Positions 16,849-25,886 of a stretch of 64,000 nucleotides of DNA are shown piece after piece. The first letter of the stretch is position 1. Each line of letters opens with the position of its first letter. This DNA comes from Solibacillus sp. FSL H8-0523 (GTDB taxonomy: Bacteria; Bacillota; Bacilli; Bacillales_A; Planococcaceae): NCBI RefSeq assembly GCF_038051985.1, contig NZ_CP150291.1, positions 2,666,001 to 2,730,000 of the forward strand. Reading direction: 5' to 3'. The notes below the pieces were generated by a model, which saw only the letters and a program-made list of their open reading frames with translations, was not told the DNA's origin and ran no database searches. A program made the position numbers and the translations under genes.

Positions 16849-17409
16849 TTATTGAGCACGTGAAACGTAAGAACCTTCAGTTGTGTTGATGATTAATTTG
16901 TCGCCTTCATTTACGAAGAAAGGTACGTTAACATATAAGCCCGTTTCCATTTTCGCAGGTTTCGTACCGCCTGAAGCCGTATCACCTTTAATACCTGGTT
17001 CTGTTTCAGCAACTTCAAGAACTACTGTGTTTGGTAATTCGATACCGATTAACTCACCTAGGTAAGATTGGATGTGAAGCTCCATGTTTTCTAATAAGTA
17101 TAATAACTCATCTTTAATTTGTACTTCATTTAATGTCGTTTGGTCATAAGACTCCATGTCCATGAATACGTGCTCGTCACCTTGTGCATATAAATATTGC
17201 ATTTTGCGGTTATCGATCATCGCTTTTTCTACTTTTTCACCAGCGCGGAATGTTTTTTCTGTTACGTTACCATTACGTAAGTTACGTAATTTAGAACGTA
17301 CGAATGCTGCACCTTTACCTGGTTTTACGTGTTGGAATTCTAATACGCGGAATAAGTTACCTTCTACGATAATTGTTAAACCTGTACGGAAATCATTTAC
17401 TGAGATCAT
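16849..17409 (-). CDS. efp: Elongation factor P
   Basis: Binds ribosomes stalled at proline runs and stimulates peptide bond formation. The 186 residues show the KOW-like N-terminal domain with [16 protein letters not shown] (modifiable Lys32 at the loop tip) and two OB domains, ending [24 protein letters not shown] site precedes the ATG. It follows the Xaa-Pro peptidase gene by 18 bases, as in B. subtilis, where spoIIIAA normally comes soon after. Confidence 0.97.
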   Translation of the reverse strand: MISVNDFRTGLTIIVEGNLFRVLEFQHVKPGKGAAFVRSKLRNLRNGNVTEKTFRAGEKVEKAMIDNRKMQYLYAQGDEHVFMDMESYDQTTLNEVQIKDELLYLLENMELHIQSYLGELIGIELPNTVVLEVAETEPGIKGDTASGGTKPAKMETGLYVNVPFFVNEGDKLIINTTEGSYVSRAQ

Positions 17410-17427
17410 GTGTTATTTCCTCCAAAA

Positions 17428-18486
17428 TTATAAAATAATTAATTTTTTATCCGAATGATTTAGGATTTCATTACCTGTTTCTGTGATTAAAATATCGTCC
17501 TCAATTCGAACGCCGCCCACGCCAGGAATGTAAGCACCTGGCTCAATTGTTACCGTCATATTTGGCTCTAACACCACTTCTGAACGGAAATTCAGTCCAG
17601 GACCTTCATGCACTTCTAAACCAATACCATGACCTAAAGAGTGACCAAATGCTTCGCCTAAGCCCTTTGACTTTAAATAATCGCGAGACACCGCATCGGC
17701 TTCCGCCCCCGTCATGCCAGGACCTACTTTTTCTAGCGCTAAAAGTTGTGATTCTAGCACAGCGTTGTACATTTCCACTAACTTTTCTGAAGGTTTTCCT
17801 ACAGCTACTGTACGTGTAATATCCGAAATGTAACCATTATAGTAAGCACCAAAATCAAGTGTTACAAAATCACCTGTTTCAATGATCTTTTTCGTAGCTA
17901 CTCCATGAGGTAACGCTGAGCGTAAACCACTGGCAACGATAATATCAAAAGATGAGCTTGTAGCACCTTGTTTACGCATGAAAAATTCTAATTCATTCGA
18001 TACATCAAGCTCGGTAATACCTGGCTTAATGAAATTTAAAATATGTGTAAATGCATTGTCTGCAATTTCACATGCAACCTTAATAATATTAATCTCTTCT
18101 TGACTCTTAATCAAGCGAATTTTTTCAATTAGACCTGAAAGTGGAACAAAATCAGCTTTTACAGCCGATTTATACACTTCATACGTACCGTAATGCATCG
18201 CATCTTTTTCGAAAGCTAGTGTTTTCACACCCATTGACGCCACTTGTTTTGCTACTTCTTCAAAGATTGTGCCTTTATGTTGTTCAATACGGAAATCCTT
18301 TACTTGTTCTGCTGCTTGCTCTGTATAACGGAAGTCTGTAATAAATACCGCGTCGTTTTGTGAAACGATGGCAACGCCCGCAGTTCCTGTAAAGCCTGTC
18401 ATATAACGGCGATTGTATTCGTTTGTAATTAAGATTGCATCGACATGGTTGTCAATTAATGCTTGACGTAATTTCGCTAATTTCAT
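17428..18486 (-). CDS. Xaa-Pro dipeptidase/aminopeptidase (YqhT-like, M24 family)
   Basis: Dinuclear metallopeptidase that cleaves next to proline, 352 residues. An N-terminal creatinase-like domain (1-125) is followed by the pita-bread domain with metal ligands in LDFGAYYNGYISDITRT (two Asp), GHSLGHGIGLEVHEGP (His), TIEPGAYIPG (Glu) and GVRIEDDILIT (Glu). The neighbours aroQ and efp match yqhT of B. subtilis. An AAAGGGG site precedes the ATG. Confidence 0.93.
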   Translation of the reverse strand: MKLAKLRQALIDNHVDAILITNEYNRRYMTGFTGTAGVAIVSQNDAVFITDFRYTEQAAEQVKDFRIEQHKGTIFEEVAKQVASMGVKTLAFEKDAMHYGTYEVYKSAVKADFVPLSGLIEKIRLIKSQEEINIIKVACEIADNAFTHILNFIKPGITELDVSNELEFFMRKQGATSSSFDIIVASGLRSALPHGVATKKIIETGDFVTLDFGAYYNGYISDITRTVAVGKPSEKLVEMYNAVLESQLLALEKVGPGMTGAEADAVSRDYLKSKGLGEAFGHSLGHGIGLEVHEGPGLNFRSEVVLEPNMTVTIEPGAYIPGVGGVRIEDDILITETGNEILNHSDKKLIIL

Positions 18487-18503
18487 AATAAGTATTCCCC
18501 TTT

Positions 18504-18932
18504 TTATTGTTGTAAAAACTTGCGCAATGCAAGTTCATAACCAAATGTACCAAGTCCACAAATTTGACCGATACATTCTGCTGCTAGCTTTGATTCATGG
18601 CGGAAAGCTTCGCGTGCATGAATATTTGAAATATGTACTTCGATTACTGGCACATCAACAGAAGCGATTGCGTCACGTAGCGCAATGCTCGTATGTGTGA
18701 ACGCGCCAGGGTTAAACACAACGCCGTTCACTTGTGTGTCAGCCGCCTCATGAATCCAGTCGATTAACTGTCCTTCATGATTCGATTGACGAAAATCTAC
18801 TGTAGCATTAAATTCAGCTACCAATTTTTCGCATTTATATTGAACATCGTCTAGCGTTTCAGAACCGTAAATCGCTGGTTCGCGCTTACCTAAACGATTT
18901 AAATTCGGACCATTTAAAACGAGTAATTTCAT
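18504..18932 (-). CDS. aroQ: Type II 3-dehydroquinate dehydratase
   Basis: Dehydrates 3-dehydroquinate to 3-dehydroshikimate, the third step of the shikimate pathway. The 142-residue protein begins [20 protein letters not shown], with catalytic Arg17 and Tyr22 on the mobile loop, and has [15 protein letters not shown] and the catalytic His100 in VIEVHISN. Typical size for the dodecameric type II enzyme. An AAAGGAG site precedes the ATG. Located 17 bases upstream of the Xaa-Pro peptidase gene. Confidence 0.96.
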   Translation of the reverse strand: MKLLVLNGPNLNRLGKREPAIYGSETLDDVQYKCEKLVAEFNATVDFRQSNHEGQLIDWIHEAADTQVNGVVFNPGAFTHTSIALRDAIASVDVPVIEVHISNIHAREAFRHESKLAAECIGQICGLGTFGYELALRKFLQQ

Positions 18933-19015
18933 TTTGGAGCGCTCCTTTTTTTCATAACTGACCTTTATTTTAACACAGAGTTTTCAGACTTCAATACTTT
19001 CGGCGCTCGAAATAG

Positions 19016-19411
19016 TCATTTGCGCATCGAATAGGCCGTTTCCGATAAAAAGCGCATTGAAATCAGTAATAATACAATAAATGGCACGGACAACTTTTTT
19101 ATCGACTGCCATTCAATAGGAAGATTTCGCACTTGCCATTCGATTAAGAGTGCAACAGCAATTCCAAAAATGAGCGACACCACAAACGGCGCTTGAAAAA
19201 AGGCAAACTGAAATAGATACATCAGTAAATAGGCCACAGCAAATAATATGAAAAACAGCACCATCCAGCAAGCAAGCGTTGTCCAATCTAGCTGATCATA
19301 CTTTTGTAAAAAGTGTACTGGATTCCATTTGATGAAGTGAAAGGCATGAAGCCCCTTTAAGCCAAGTGTTACAAATAGCGCAGCTACTAAAGCAGTAATT
19401 AATCTTTGCAT
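19016..19411 (-). CDS. yqhR: YqhR-like integral membrane protein
   Basis: A 131-residue protein with four hydrophobic segments (about 4-20, 45-70, 78-97 and 108-124) and no catalytic motif. Position between aroQ and the divergent yqhQ gene and the membrane topology match YqhR of B. subtilis, whose function is unknown. The ATG at 19411 is chosen because AAAGGGGA lies 7 bases upstream; a TTG seven codons earlier is in frame. Confidence 0.75.
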   Translation of the reverse strand: MQRLITALVAALFVTLGLKGLHAFHFIKWNPVHFLQKYDQLDWTTLACWMVLFFILFAVAYLLMYLFQFAFFQAPFVVSLIFGIAVALLIEWQVRNLPIEWQSIKKLSVPFIVLLLISMRFLSETAYSMRK

Positions 19412-19573
19412 AATTCGTCCCCTTTCATCCAACTAGTATGGGCAACGAAAAAAATTCCTATGCCGATGCGTAGTGCTTTTCTCTAAAATTTAGTACAATA
19501 TGAAAATGAAACTTGTATGACAGACTACTTAGGCAATTCATACAAAATAGATAAAGAGAGTGGTGTACATGAA

Positions 19574-20512
19574 GTGAGTAATAACGCGCCAGTATATGGT
19601 GGACAGGCGCTTTTAGAAGGTGTTATGTTCACAGGGCAAGATCACATGGTAACCGCAATTCGTCGAAATGATGATACGATTGATTATTTCCATGTAAAAA
19701 AAGAGAAGAAGCCTATCTATCAAAAGCTGAAGAAAATTCCGTTTGTACGTGGGGTCGTAGCATTAATTGAGTCTGCCGGCTTTGGTTCACGCCACCTCCA
19801 GTTCGCTTCGGACCGCTATGACGTAAATCCGGGTGAGGAAGAAGAAAACAGCGGCGAAGAACCATCAAAATTAATGATGATTTTAGGCGTTGCGGCAATT
19901 GGTGTGTTAACGTTTTTATTTAGCAAATTCGTGTTCACGTTAGTACCGATGTTTTTAGCAGAATTTCTAAAGCCATGGTTCCCTGGTAAAACAGTACAAA
20001 TTTTAATTGAAACAGGCTTTAAATTAATTTTATTACTAAGTTATTTACAAATTATTGCGATGACACCACTCATTAAGCGCGTATTCCAATACCACGGTGC
20101 CGAGCATAAAGTCATTAACTGTCATGAAGCAGGCTTAGATTTAACCGTTGAAAATGTCCAAAAGCAATCGCGCTTACATTACCGCTGTGGCTCAAGCTTT
20201 ATTTTATTCACAGTCATTGTCGGCATGTTTACGTATTTCTTCGTGCCGGTCGATCCGCTTTGGGTACGTTTAGTCAGCCGTATTTTATTAATTCCCGTTG
20301 TAATTGGGATTTCATTTGAAGTATTACAAGCAACGAACGCCGTGCGTGATATCCCAGGTCTCCGCTTCTTAGGCTACCCTGGTTTATGGTTACAGCTTCT
20401 TACAACAAAAGAGCCAAAAGATGAAATGGTTGAAGTGGCCATCGCATCATTTAACAAGCTACACGAAGTTGAAAAAAATCCTGAAATCGCGAAAACATTA
20501 GCACACGATTAA
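19574..20512 (+). CDS. yqhQ: YqhQ-like DUF1385 membrane protein
   Basis: DUF1385 protein. Hallmarks are YGGQALLEGVMF at the start, HGAEHKVINCHEAGLDLTVENV (His/Cys-rich, possibly metal-binding) in the middle and SRLHYRCGSSFILFTVIVG after it, with about four transmembrane helices. The GTG at 19574 gives MSNNAPVYGGQ, where family similarity begins, and has a GTGGTG site 8 bases upstream. An ATG at 19517 would add 19 residues but has no ribosome site and lies only about ten bases after a candidate -10 (TACAAT, 19494-19499). Transcribed divergently from yqhR. Confidence 0.88.
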   Translation: MSNNAPVYGGQALLEGVMFTGQDHMVTAIRRNDDTIDYFHVKKEKKPIYQKLKKIPFVRGVVALIESAGFGSRHLQFASDRYDVNPGEEEENSGEEPSKLMMILGVAAIGVLTFLFSKFVFTLVPMFLAEFLKPWFPGKTVQILIETGFKLILLLSYLQIIAMTPLIKRVFQYHGAEHKVINCHEAGLDLTVENVQKQSRLHYRCGSSFILFTVIVGMFTYFFVPVDPLWVRLVSRILLIPVVIGISFEVLQATNAVRDIPGLRFLGYPGLWLQLLTTKEPKDEMVEVAIASFNKLHEVEKNPEIAKTLAHD

Positions 20513-20518
20513 GGTTTT

Positions 20519-20546
20519 AGGGAATGTACTGAACTGTACATTCCCT
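20519..20546 (+). terminator. Rho-independent terminator after yqhQ
   Basis: A 10-bp perfect stem GGGAATGTAC/GTACATTCCC with a 6-base loop, followed by six T residues, directly after the yqhQ stop. Confidence 0.92.
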
Positions 20547-20587
20547 TTTTTGTGCACCAAATTATTTAGGCACTCGAACTATTTTCA

Positions 20588-20616
20588 TTGAGTTCTCGAA
20601 CATGATTTGGCATAAT
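20588..20616 (+). promoter_or_regulatory. Sigma-A promoter for the ABC exporter pair
   Basis: TTGAGT (20588-20593) and CATAAT (20611-20616) with a 17-base spacer, about 40 bases before the first ABC gene. AAGGAG lies 7 bases before its ATG. Confidence 0.6.
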
Positions 20617-20657
20617 AGAATTAAAATTCAGTTTATTCAGACGTAAGGAGTTTTTTC

Positions 20658-22373
20658 ATGAAAACCGTTTTACAATTTCTACGGCGCTACAAATGGCCTG
20701 CACTCATTGCATTTTTGTTAATGTTGTTAGAGCTTGCAAGTGATTTAATCCAGCCACTTTTTATGGCCAATATTATTAATAAAGGCTTACTAGAAGAAAA
20801 TTTACATAATGTTGCTTTTTGGGGAGGCAGTTTGTTTGTCTTAGCGCTGTTTTCATTTTTAAGCGGTGTTTTTAATTCCTTTTTCTCTTCACATGTTGCA
20901 CATAGCTTTGGCTTTGATTTACGTAAAGCACTGTATAGTAAAATTCAATCACTCACGATGGCTACTTATTTAACTTACCCTACTTCTGGGCTCGTTACCC
21001 GTCTCACAAGTGACGTGACACAAACGATGAACATCGTCTTTATGATGCTGCGAATTGCGATGAAAGCACCACTGATGGCGATTGGTTCAATTATTATGGC
21101 ATTTATCATCAATGCCAAATTAGCACTTATTTTATGTATCAGCTTTCCGTTTTTAGTTGTGTTTTTAATCTGGATGATCTCGATTGGGATTAAGCTATTT
21201 GCACAAGTACAGAATCGCTTAGATGGCGTGAATCGCCAGTTGCAAGAAGGCTTACAAGCTGTACGTTTAATTAAAGCGTATATGCGTGGCAACTTTGAAG
21301 CCGGTCGTTTCCAAACCGTTGCACAGGGCTTAAAGTTCGATACGATCAAAGCGACACGGGTGATGGAAATTGCGCTTCCGATTTTACAATTTGTGATGAA
21401 TGTCAGCTTACTTGTTGTCATTTGGGTTGGGGCCGATGCGATTCGTGCAAATGATATTTTAGCCGGTGATTTAGCGGCCATTATTAACTATGCATTCCGA
21501 ATGACGTCTGCATTCTCGATTTTCTCATTTATTATTATTGCTTACGCTCGCGCGAAAGCTTCTGCCGAACGTATCGAGGAAGTGTTACTTATTTCAGAAG
21601 GTACCGAAGAAATTCAAGAAACGAAGACACCTTTACTACAAGGCTTTGCAATTCGTTTTGAAGATGTGTCGTTCCACTATCCAAATGCAGCAGAAAACAC
21701 ACTAAACAATCTGTCATTTGACATTGCAAGTGGCGAAAAGATTGCGATTATGGGGGCAACAGGCTCAGGTAAGTCGACCATTTTACAACTAGTAGAGCGA
21801 TTTTACGCGCCAACTTCCGGAACGATTTATATTAACGAAAAAAATAGTAAAGATATTCCACTTCAACAGTTGCGTCAATCCATTGCCTATGTCCCGCAGC
21901 AATCACTGCTATTTTCAGGGTCGATCTTAGACAATCTGCGCTGGGGGCGTCAGGATGCAACGTTAGATGAAATCGTGGACGCTACAAAAAAAGCGCAAAT
22001 CCATCATTCCATTGAGTCATTTGAGCAGCAATATGAAACCGTGATCGGTCAGCGCGGTATTAACTTATCGGGCGGACAAAAGCAACGGTTAGCCATTGCA
22101 CGTGCCCTATTAAAGCCATCATCTTTACTTATTTTAGATGACAGTACATCCGCACTTGATGTGAATACGGAGAAAAAACTTTGGCAAACGCTCGACGAAG
22201 AACCGATGACCACGCTTGTCGTGACGCAAAAAATCCATACCGCGCAAACAGCAGATCGTATTTTACTTATCGATGAAGGTAAAATAAGCGGCTTTGGTAC
22301 CCATGAGGAGCTTTTACAAGCTAACGACTTATACGCAAAAATTGTTGCTTCTCAGCAGGAGGTGCTTGCATAA
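20658..22373 (+). CDS. ABC exporter half-transporter, subunit 1 (degenerate catalytic site)
   Basis: Half-size exporter, 571 residues: six-helix membrane domain (about 1-310) then an ATPase domain with Walker A GATGSGKST, signature NLSGGQKQRLAIARAL and Walker B LLILDDSTSALD. The residue after the Walker B Asp is Asp instead of the catalytic Glu, and the H-loop reads VTQKIHT rather than the usual His motif. These mark the non-hydrolysing subunit of a heterodimeric exporter (BmrC/D, LmrC/D, TM287/288 type). Its stop overlaps the next gene's start. Likely drug or lipid export; substrate unknown. Confidence 0.92.
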   Translation: MKTVLQFLRRYKWPALIAFLLMLLELASDLIQPLFMANIINKGLLEENLHNVAFWGGSLFVLALFSFLSGVFNSFFSSHVAHSFGFDLRKALYSKIQSLTMATYLTYPTSGLVTRLTSDVTQTMNIVFMMLRIAMKAPLMAIGSIIMAFIINAKLALILCISFPFLVVFLIWMISIGIKLFAQVQNRLDGVNRQLQEGLQAVRLIKAYMRGNFEAGRFQTVAQGLKFDTIKATRVMEIALPILQFVMNVSLLVVIWVGADAIRANDILAGDLAAIINYAFRMTSAFSIFSFIIIAYARAKASAERIEEVLLISEGTEEIQETKTPLLQGFAIRFEDVSFHYPNAAENTLNNLSFDIASGEKIAIMGATGSGKSTILQLVERFYAPTSGTIYINEKNSKDIPLQQLRQSIAYVPQQSLLFSGSILDNLRWGRQDATLDEIVDATKKAQIHHSIESFEQQYETVIGQRGINLSGGQKQRLAIARALLKPSSLLILDDSTSALDVNTEKKLWQTLDEEPMTTLVVTQKIHTAQTADRILLIDEGKISGFGTHEELLQANDLYAKIVASQQEVLA

Positions 22374-24169
22374 TGAAAATTTTCAACTATGAACGTGTCA
22401 TTACAAAAGAACAAATAAAACAGGCGAGTGGAAAAAAGAAAAAAGGAGCACGTGCTGAAAACTGGACGTATACGATTAAACGGATATTAGATTTCGTCGC
22501 AGAACAAAGGTCCTTACTGATCTTAGTTTTACTCTTAGTCGTTGCAAGCTCGGTGTTAGCATTAATTGGTCCATTTATTATTGGGCGATTAATTGACCGG
22601 TTTATTGATGGTGGCTCACTAAGCACACTCGATAATTGGCTGTACGGCCTTGCTGCGATTTACTTTTTATACGGCTTAGCGAGTTACTTCCAAAATTATT
22701 GGATGGTTGGCATTGCTCAGCAAACCGTGTACCGAATTCGTACGCAGCTCTATGAACATTTCTTTAAGCTACCGCTACGTTTCTTTGATAAACGAAAGCA
22801 CGGGGAACTCATGAGCCGTGCAACAAATGATATAGAAACGATTAGCTCCACGCTAAATAGTGCTTTCATTCAAGTTGTATCAAGTATTTTAACGTTAACT
22901 GGTACGGTTGCGGTTATGCTTTGGCTGAGTCCGCTGTTAACACTTGTCACGATGCTAATCATTCCCCTTATGTTTTACGGGATGCGCTGGATTACAAAGC
23001 GTACAAGCCTGTTATTTAAACAGCAACAGGCGGCGATTGGCGAAATGAACGGCCTGATTGAGGAATCGATTACAGGTCAGCATGTCGTAAAGGCCTTTTC
23101 GCAGGAACAGGAAATGCTACGTCAGTTCGATGAAAAAAATAACCGCATTCGTACAGTTGGCTTTTGGAGTTTAACTTACTCTGGCTTCATTCCAAAAGTG
23201 ATGAATACCTTAAACAGTTTAAGCTTTGCGATTGTCGCTTGTGTGGGGGGGATTTTCGCGTATTACGGTCAGATTTCCATCGGGACCATTATTATTTTCA
23301 CGGAATATGCGCGTCAATTCACACGTCCGCTAAACGACTTAGCGAACCAATTTAATACGGTATTGTCAGCACTTGCTGGGGCTGAACGTGTATTTTTAAT
23401 TTTAGATGAAGAAACTGACAAAGTAGACGGTAACAAAGTGATGTTATCAGGAGACGTTCGTTTTGACAATGTTTCGTTCCAATATGAAAAAGACGCTGTA
23501 AACCTTACTCTTTCAAAGGTTTCATTCAATGTGGAAGCCGGCCAATCCGTTGCCCTTATTGGACAAACGGGTGCTGGGAAAACAACAATTATGCAATTGT
23601 TAACCGGGCTATATGAAAAAACAGAAGGCCGTATTTTATTTGATGGAGTACCGATTGAGGAAATTTCAAAGGCTCATTTACGCGAACAAATGGCATTTGT
23701 CTTGCAAGATCCGTTTCTATTTGAAATGACCATTAGAGATAATATTCGTTATGGGAAGCTTGATGCGACAGATGAGGAAATAGTCGATGCTGCCAAAAAG
23801 GCAAATGCCCATAGCTTTATTGAAAAGCTACCAGATGGCTATGATACGGTCCTTTCAGGGGATGGCAGTCAAATTTCTCAAGGGCAAAAGCAGCTATTGT
23901 CTATTGCCCGTGCGTTTGTTGCCAACCCCAAAATTTTATTACTAGATGAAGCAACGAGTAGTATTGATACGGTTACCGAGCTGCATATCCAAGCCGCGCT
24001 TGAAAAACTGATGCAAAATCGTACAAGCTTCATCATTGCGCACCGATTAAACACGGTTGCGAAAGTGGATTATGTCATCGTCTTAAATCAAGGACAAATC
24101 GTAGAACAAGGTCCGCGCAAGCAGTTAATTGAACAACAAGGCGTATTTGGTCAAATGTTAAATGTATAA
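22373..24169 (+). CDS. ABC exporter half-transporter, subunit 2 (catalytic)
   Basis: Partner half-transporter, 598 residues. It has a basic N-terminal extension (KKKKGARAE), a six-helix domain and an ATPase domain with Walker A GQTGAGKTT, Walker B ILLLDEATSSID with catalytic Glu, and H-loop FIIAHRLNTV. Its signature is altered to ISQGQKQLLSIARA in place of LSGGQ. The two proteins thus supply one canonical and one degenerate ATP site, as in known heterodimers. The one-base overlap of stop and start (TAATG) indicates coupled, equal synthesis. Confidence 0.93.
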   Translation: MKIFNYERVITKEQIKQASGKKKKGARAENWTYTIKRILDFVAEQRSLLILVLLLVVASSVLALIGPFIIGRLIDRFIDGGSLSTLDNWLYGLAAIYFLYGLASYFQNYWMVGIAQQTVYRIRTQLYEHFFKLPLRFFDKRKHGELMSRATNDIETISSTLNSAFIQVVSSILTLTGTVAVMLWLSPLLTLVTMLIIPLMFYGMRWITKRTSLLFKQQQAAIGEMNGLIEESITGQHVVKAFSQEQEMLRQFDEKNNRIRTVGFWSLTYSGFIPKVMNTLNSLSFAIVACVGGIFAYYGQISIGTIIIFTEYARQFTRPLNDLANQFNTVLSALAGAERVFLILDEETDKVDGNKVMLSGDVRFDNVSFQYEKDAVNLTLSKVSFNVEAGQSVALIGQTGAGKTTIMQLLTGLYEKTEGRILFDGVPIEEISKAHLREQMAFVLQDPFLFEMTIRDNIRYGKLDATDEEIVDAAKKANAHSFIEKLPDGYDTVLSGDGSQISQGQKQLLSIARAFVANPKILLLDEATSSIDTVTELHIQAALEKLMQNRTSFIIAHRLNTVAKVDYVIVLNQGQIVEQGPRKQLIEQQGVFGQMLNV

Positions 24170-24175
24170 AAAAAG

Positions 24176-24205
24176 CGAATGCGCTAGATTATCTTAGCGC
24201 ATTCG
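24176..24205 (+). terminator. Rho-independent terminator after the ABC exporter genes
   Basis: An 11-bp perfect stem CGAATGCGCTA/TAGCGCATTCG with an 8-base loop, followed by TTCTTTTTTT. It overlaps the 3' end of the small minus-strand frame at 24184-24357. Confidence 0.9.
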
Positions 24206-24357
24206 TTCTTTTTTTCATTAATTAAAGTAACTGTACGACTATGCATAGCTTTCGTTATATTTTTTGTTAAATAACCGTGTAAAAAATCAGCAATCAACAC
24301 TTTCATAATCTGATAGATTTCGGCGTCTTCAGTTAGGTCGACATCAGTTAAACACAT
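24184..24357 (-). CDS. Small coupled gene after the anti-sigma factor (57 aa, unknown)
   Basis: A 57-codon frame whose ATG overlaps the anti-sigma gene's stop (TAATG), the arrangement of translational coupling. The product (MCLTDVDLTEDAEIYQIMKV...NECAKII) is soluble, acidic at the N-terminus and basic toward the C-terminus, with no family I recognise. Its 3' end runs through the exporter operon's terminator on the other strand. Could be a third component of the ECF locus or a chance frame. Confidence 0.4.
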   Translation of the reverse strand: MCLTDVDLTEDAEIYQIMKVLIADFLHGYLTKNITKAMHSRTVTLINEKKNECAKII

Positions 24358-25886
24358 TAATTCCCACTAACCAATGAATGAATTACTTTCCAGCCCATAT
24401 CAGTGCGCGACACTTTATATTGCCTTAAAATATGTTCTGATACAGGATCAGTAAACCGTAATTTGGACGCGTCTTTTGTTAGTTGCGCTAAGCCCATTTG
24501 GTAAATATCTTTCAGCAGATGATGTTTACTCGTGTTTTCCACTTGCTGTTGCCATTGTTTAAATGTTGGCACATCGGCTGTTTTGTCAAGTAAGGCATAC
24601 ATCACTTCATAGTCATCCACGTAGTTCGCATATAAATAGAGTCTGACAACTGTATTTACGGATACATCTTTTACGAGCGCATCCATAGTTGTGCGGTTAC
24701 GCTGTAATTGCTTAAAGAGCATTAATTCGTCAGCCGTTAATGTATGTGTAAGCTGCTTTAAATCATAGCCACGCACCGCGCCGACAATTTGCTCTTTTTT
24801 GATAATTCCCTGATAACCGTCACTTGCCCAATTGTCTGGAATGACGAGTAGTTCATCACGCGTTGGTTTGTCAAACTCTTTGGCTAACCCTTTATAAATG
24901 CCCGTATCCCCATCGTACGTTGGCCACGTATAAAAACGATTTTCGATTTCCTGGACATTACCTCTATTAACAAGTGTATCTTCTATTAAATGGATATCGT
25001 TGTTGTTCGTGCCTAAAATACGGGTAATTTGTAGCTCCCCGTTCTGCTCATAAGCAATGACATCCCCCACCTGATAGCTTCCCTGCGCATAATAATACGG
25101 GTCGATTATAACCGGGAACTGCGTATATTCTTCATTGCCACGATGCATCGTATTTTTTTCGTAGTGAATCGTTTGTAAGCTGCTGTTCACGGGGTCAATG
25201 ATGGGTACAACAGAATCAATACGTGTTTGAAATTCCCCTGCTAGGCGCTGCTTTTTGCCATTGATCACTTCATACACAGGTTTAAAATAGGAATTCTCGA
25301 AACTATACCACAGTCTTTGCCCCGCTTTTGTTTGCACAATCGTCGCTTCTTCATCACCTACTGAAATAGCCTCTACTTGTTCATTTCGAATGACGCCTAC
25401 AACTAACTGTCCTCGACCAATCGAAAATTTTGTAAGCGTTGGCAAGTATTTTTCGATTAAAACGATATGATCCTGATGTTCCCATGTTTTTTGTTGCTCA
25501 TTATACTGCCCAAATGCTAAATGGTACTGTGTTTCTCCGTCTATACTATCTTTTACAATGATAAAGCTATCATTTTGTAAGAGGACATGTCGTTTTTCAT
25601 GCAACACTTCCGCCTGTTGTTTATGATTGTAGTTCAGAAAGCTCTGTGCATACGTTTCACTCGGTTGTACTTGCTCCTTTTCAGATGTTACAAATGGCTC
25701 GGACTCTTGATCGCTTAGTAATAAAAACGAACCTGCCGCTAGTACCCCAACAACCGCCACTGCTGGCGCCCACTTGTTATTTTTGGGCTCTTTTGTCCGC
25801 ACCTTTTCTATAACCGCTCTTTTTTGTTGATCACTCAGCCCTCTTTTTGAAAGCAATTTATCACGCTCTTTTTGAAAGTCATTCAT
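24357..25886 (-). CDS. Membrane-anchored anti-sigma-like protein with a signal-peptidase-like segment
   Basis: A 509-residue protein overlapping the ECF sigma gene, hence its likely regulator. A charged cytoplasmic N-terminus (1-38) is followed by one transmembrane helix (about 40-57) and a large extracytoplasmic part. Residues around 255-310 (DPYYYAQGSYQVGDVIAYEQ, then LQITRILG and LIEDTLVNRG) look like the beta-core of S26 signal peptidases or LexA-type domains, but the catalytic Ser is not seen. The C-terminal 130 residues look like an NTF2-like or helical repeat region ending VSRTDMGWKVIHSLV. No zinc anti-sigma motif is visible. The stress sensed is unknown. Confidence 0.6.
   Translation of the reverse strand: MNDFQKERDKLLSKRGLSDQQKRAVIEKVRTKEPKNNKWAPAVAVVGVLAAGSFLLLSDQESEPFVTSEKEQVQPSETYAQSFLNYNHKQQAEVLHEKRHVLLQNDSFIIVKDSIDGETQYHLAFGQYNEQQKTWEHQDHIVLIEKYLPTLTKFSIGRGQLVVGVIRNEQVEAISVGDEEATIVQTKAGQRLWYSFENSYFKPVYEVINGKKQRLAGEFQTRIDSVVPIIDPVNSSLQTIHYEKNTMHRGNEEYTQFPVIIDPYYYAQGSYQVGDVIAYEQNGELQITRILGTNNNDIHLIEDTLVNRGNVQEIENRFYTWPTYDGDTGIYKGLAKEFDKPTRDELLVIPDNWASDGYQGIIKKEQIVGAVRGYDLKQLTHTLTADELMLFKQLQRNRTTMDALVKDVSVNTVVRLYLYANYVDDYEVMYALLDKTADVPTFKQWQQQVENTSKHHLLKDIYQMGLAQLTKDASKLRFTDPVSEHILRQYKVSRTDMGWKVIHSLVSGN

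Noticed and set aside
20975-21481. Minus-strand 168-codon frame in the first ABC exporter gene
   Set aside because: Antisense to a strongly supported ABC transporter; no start signals.
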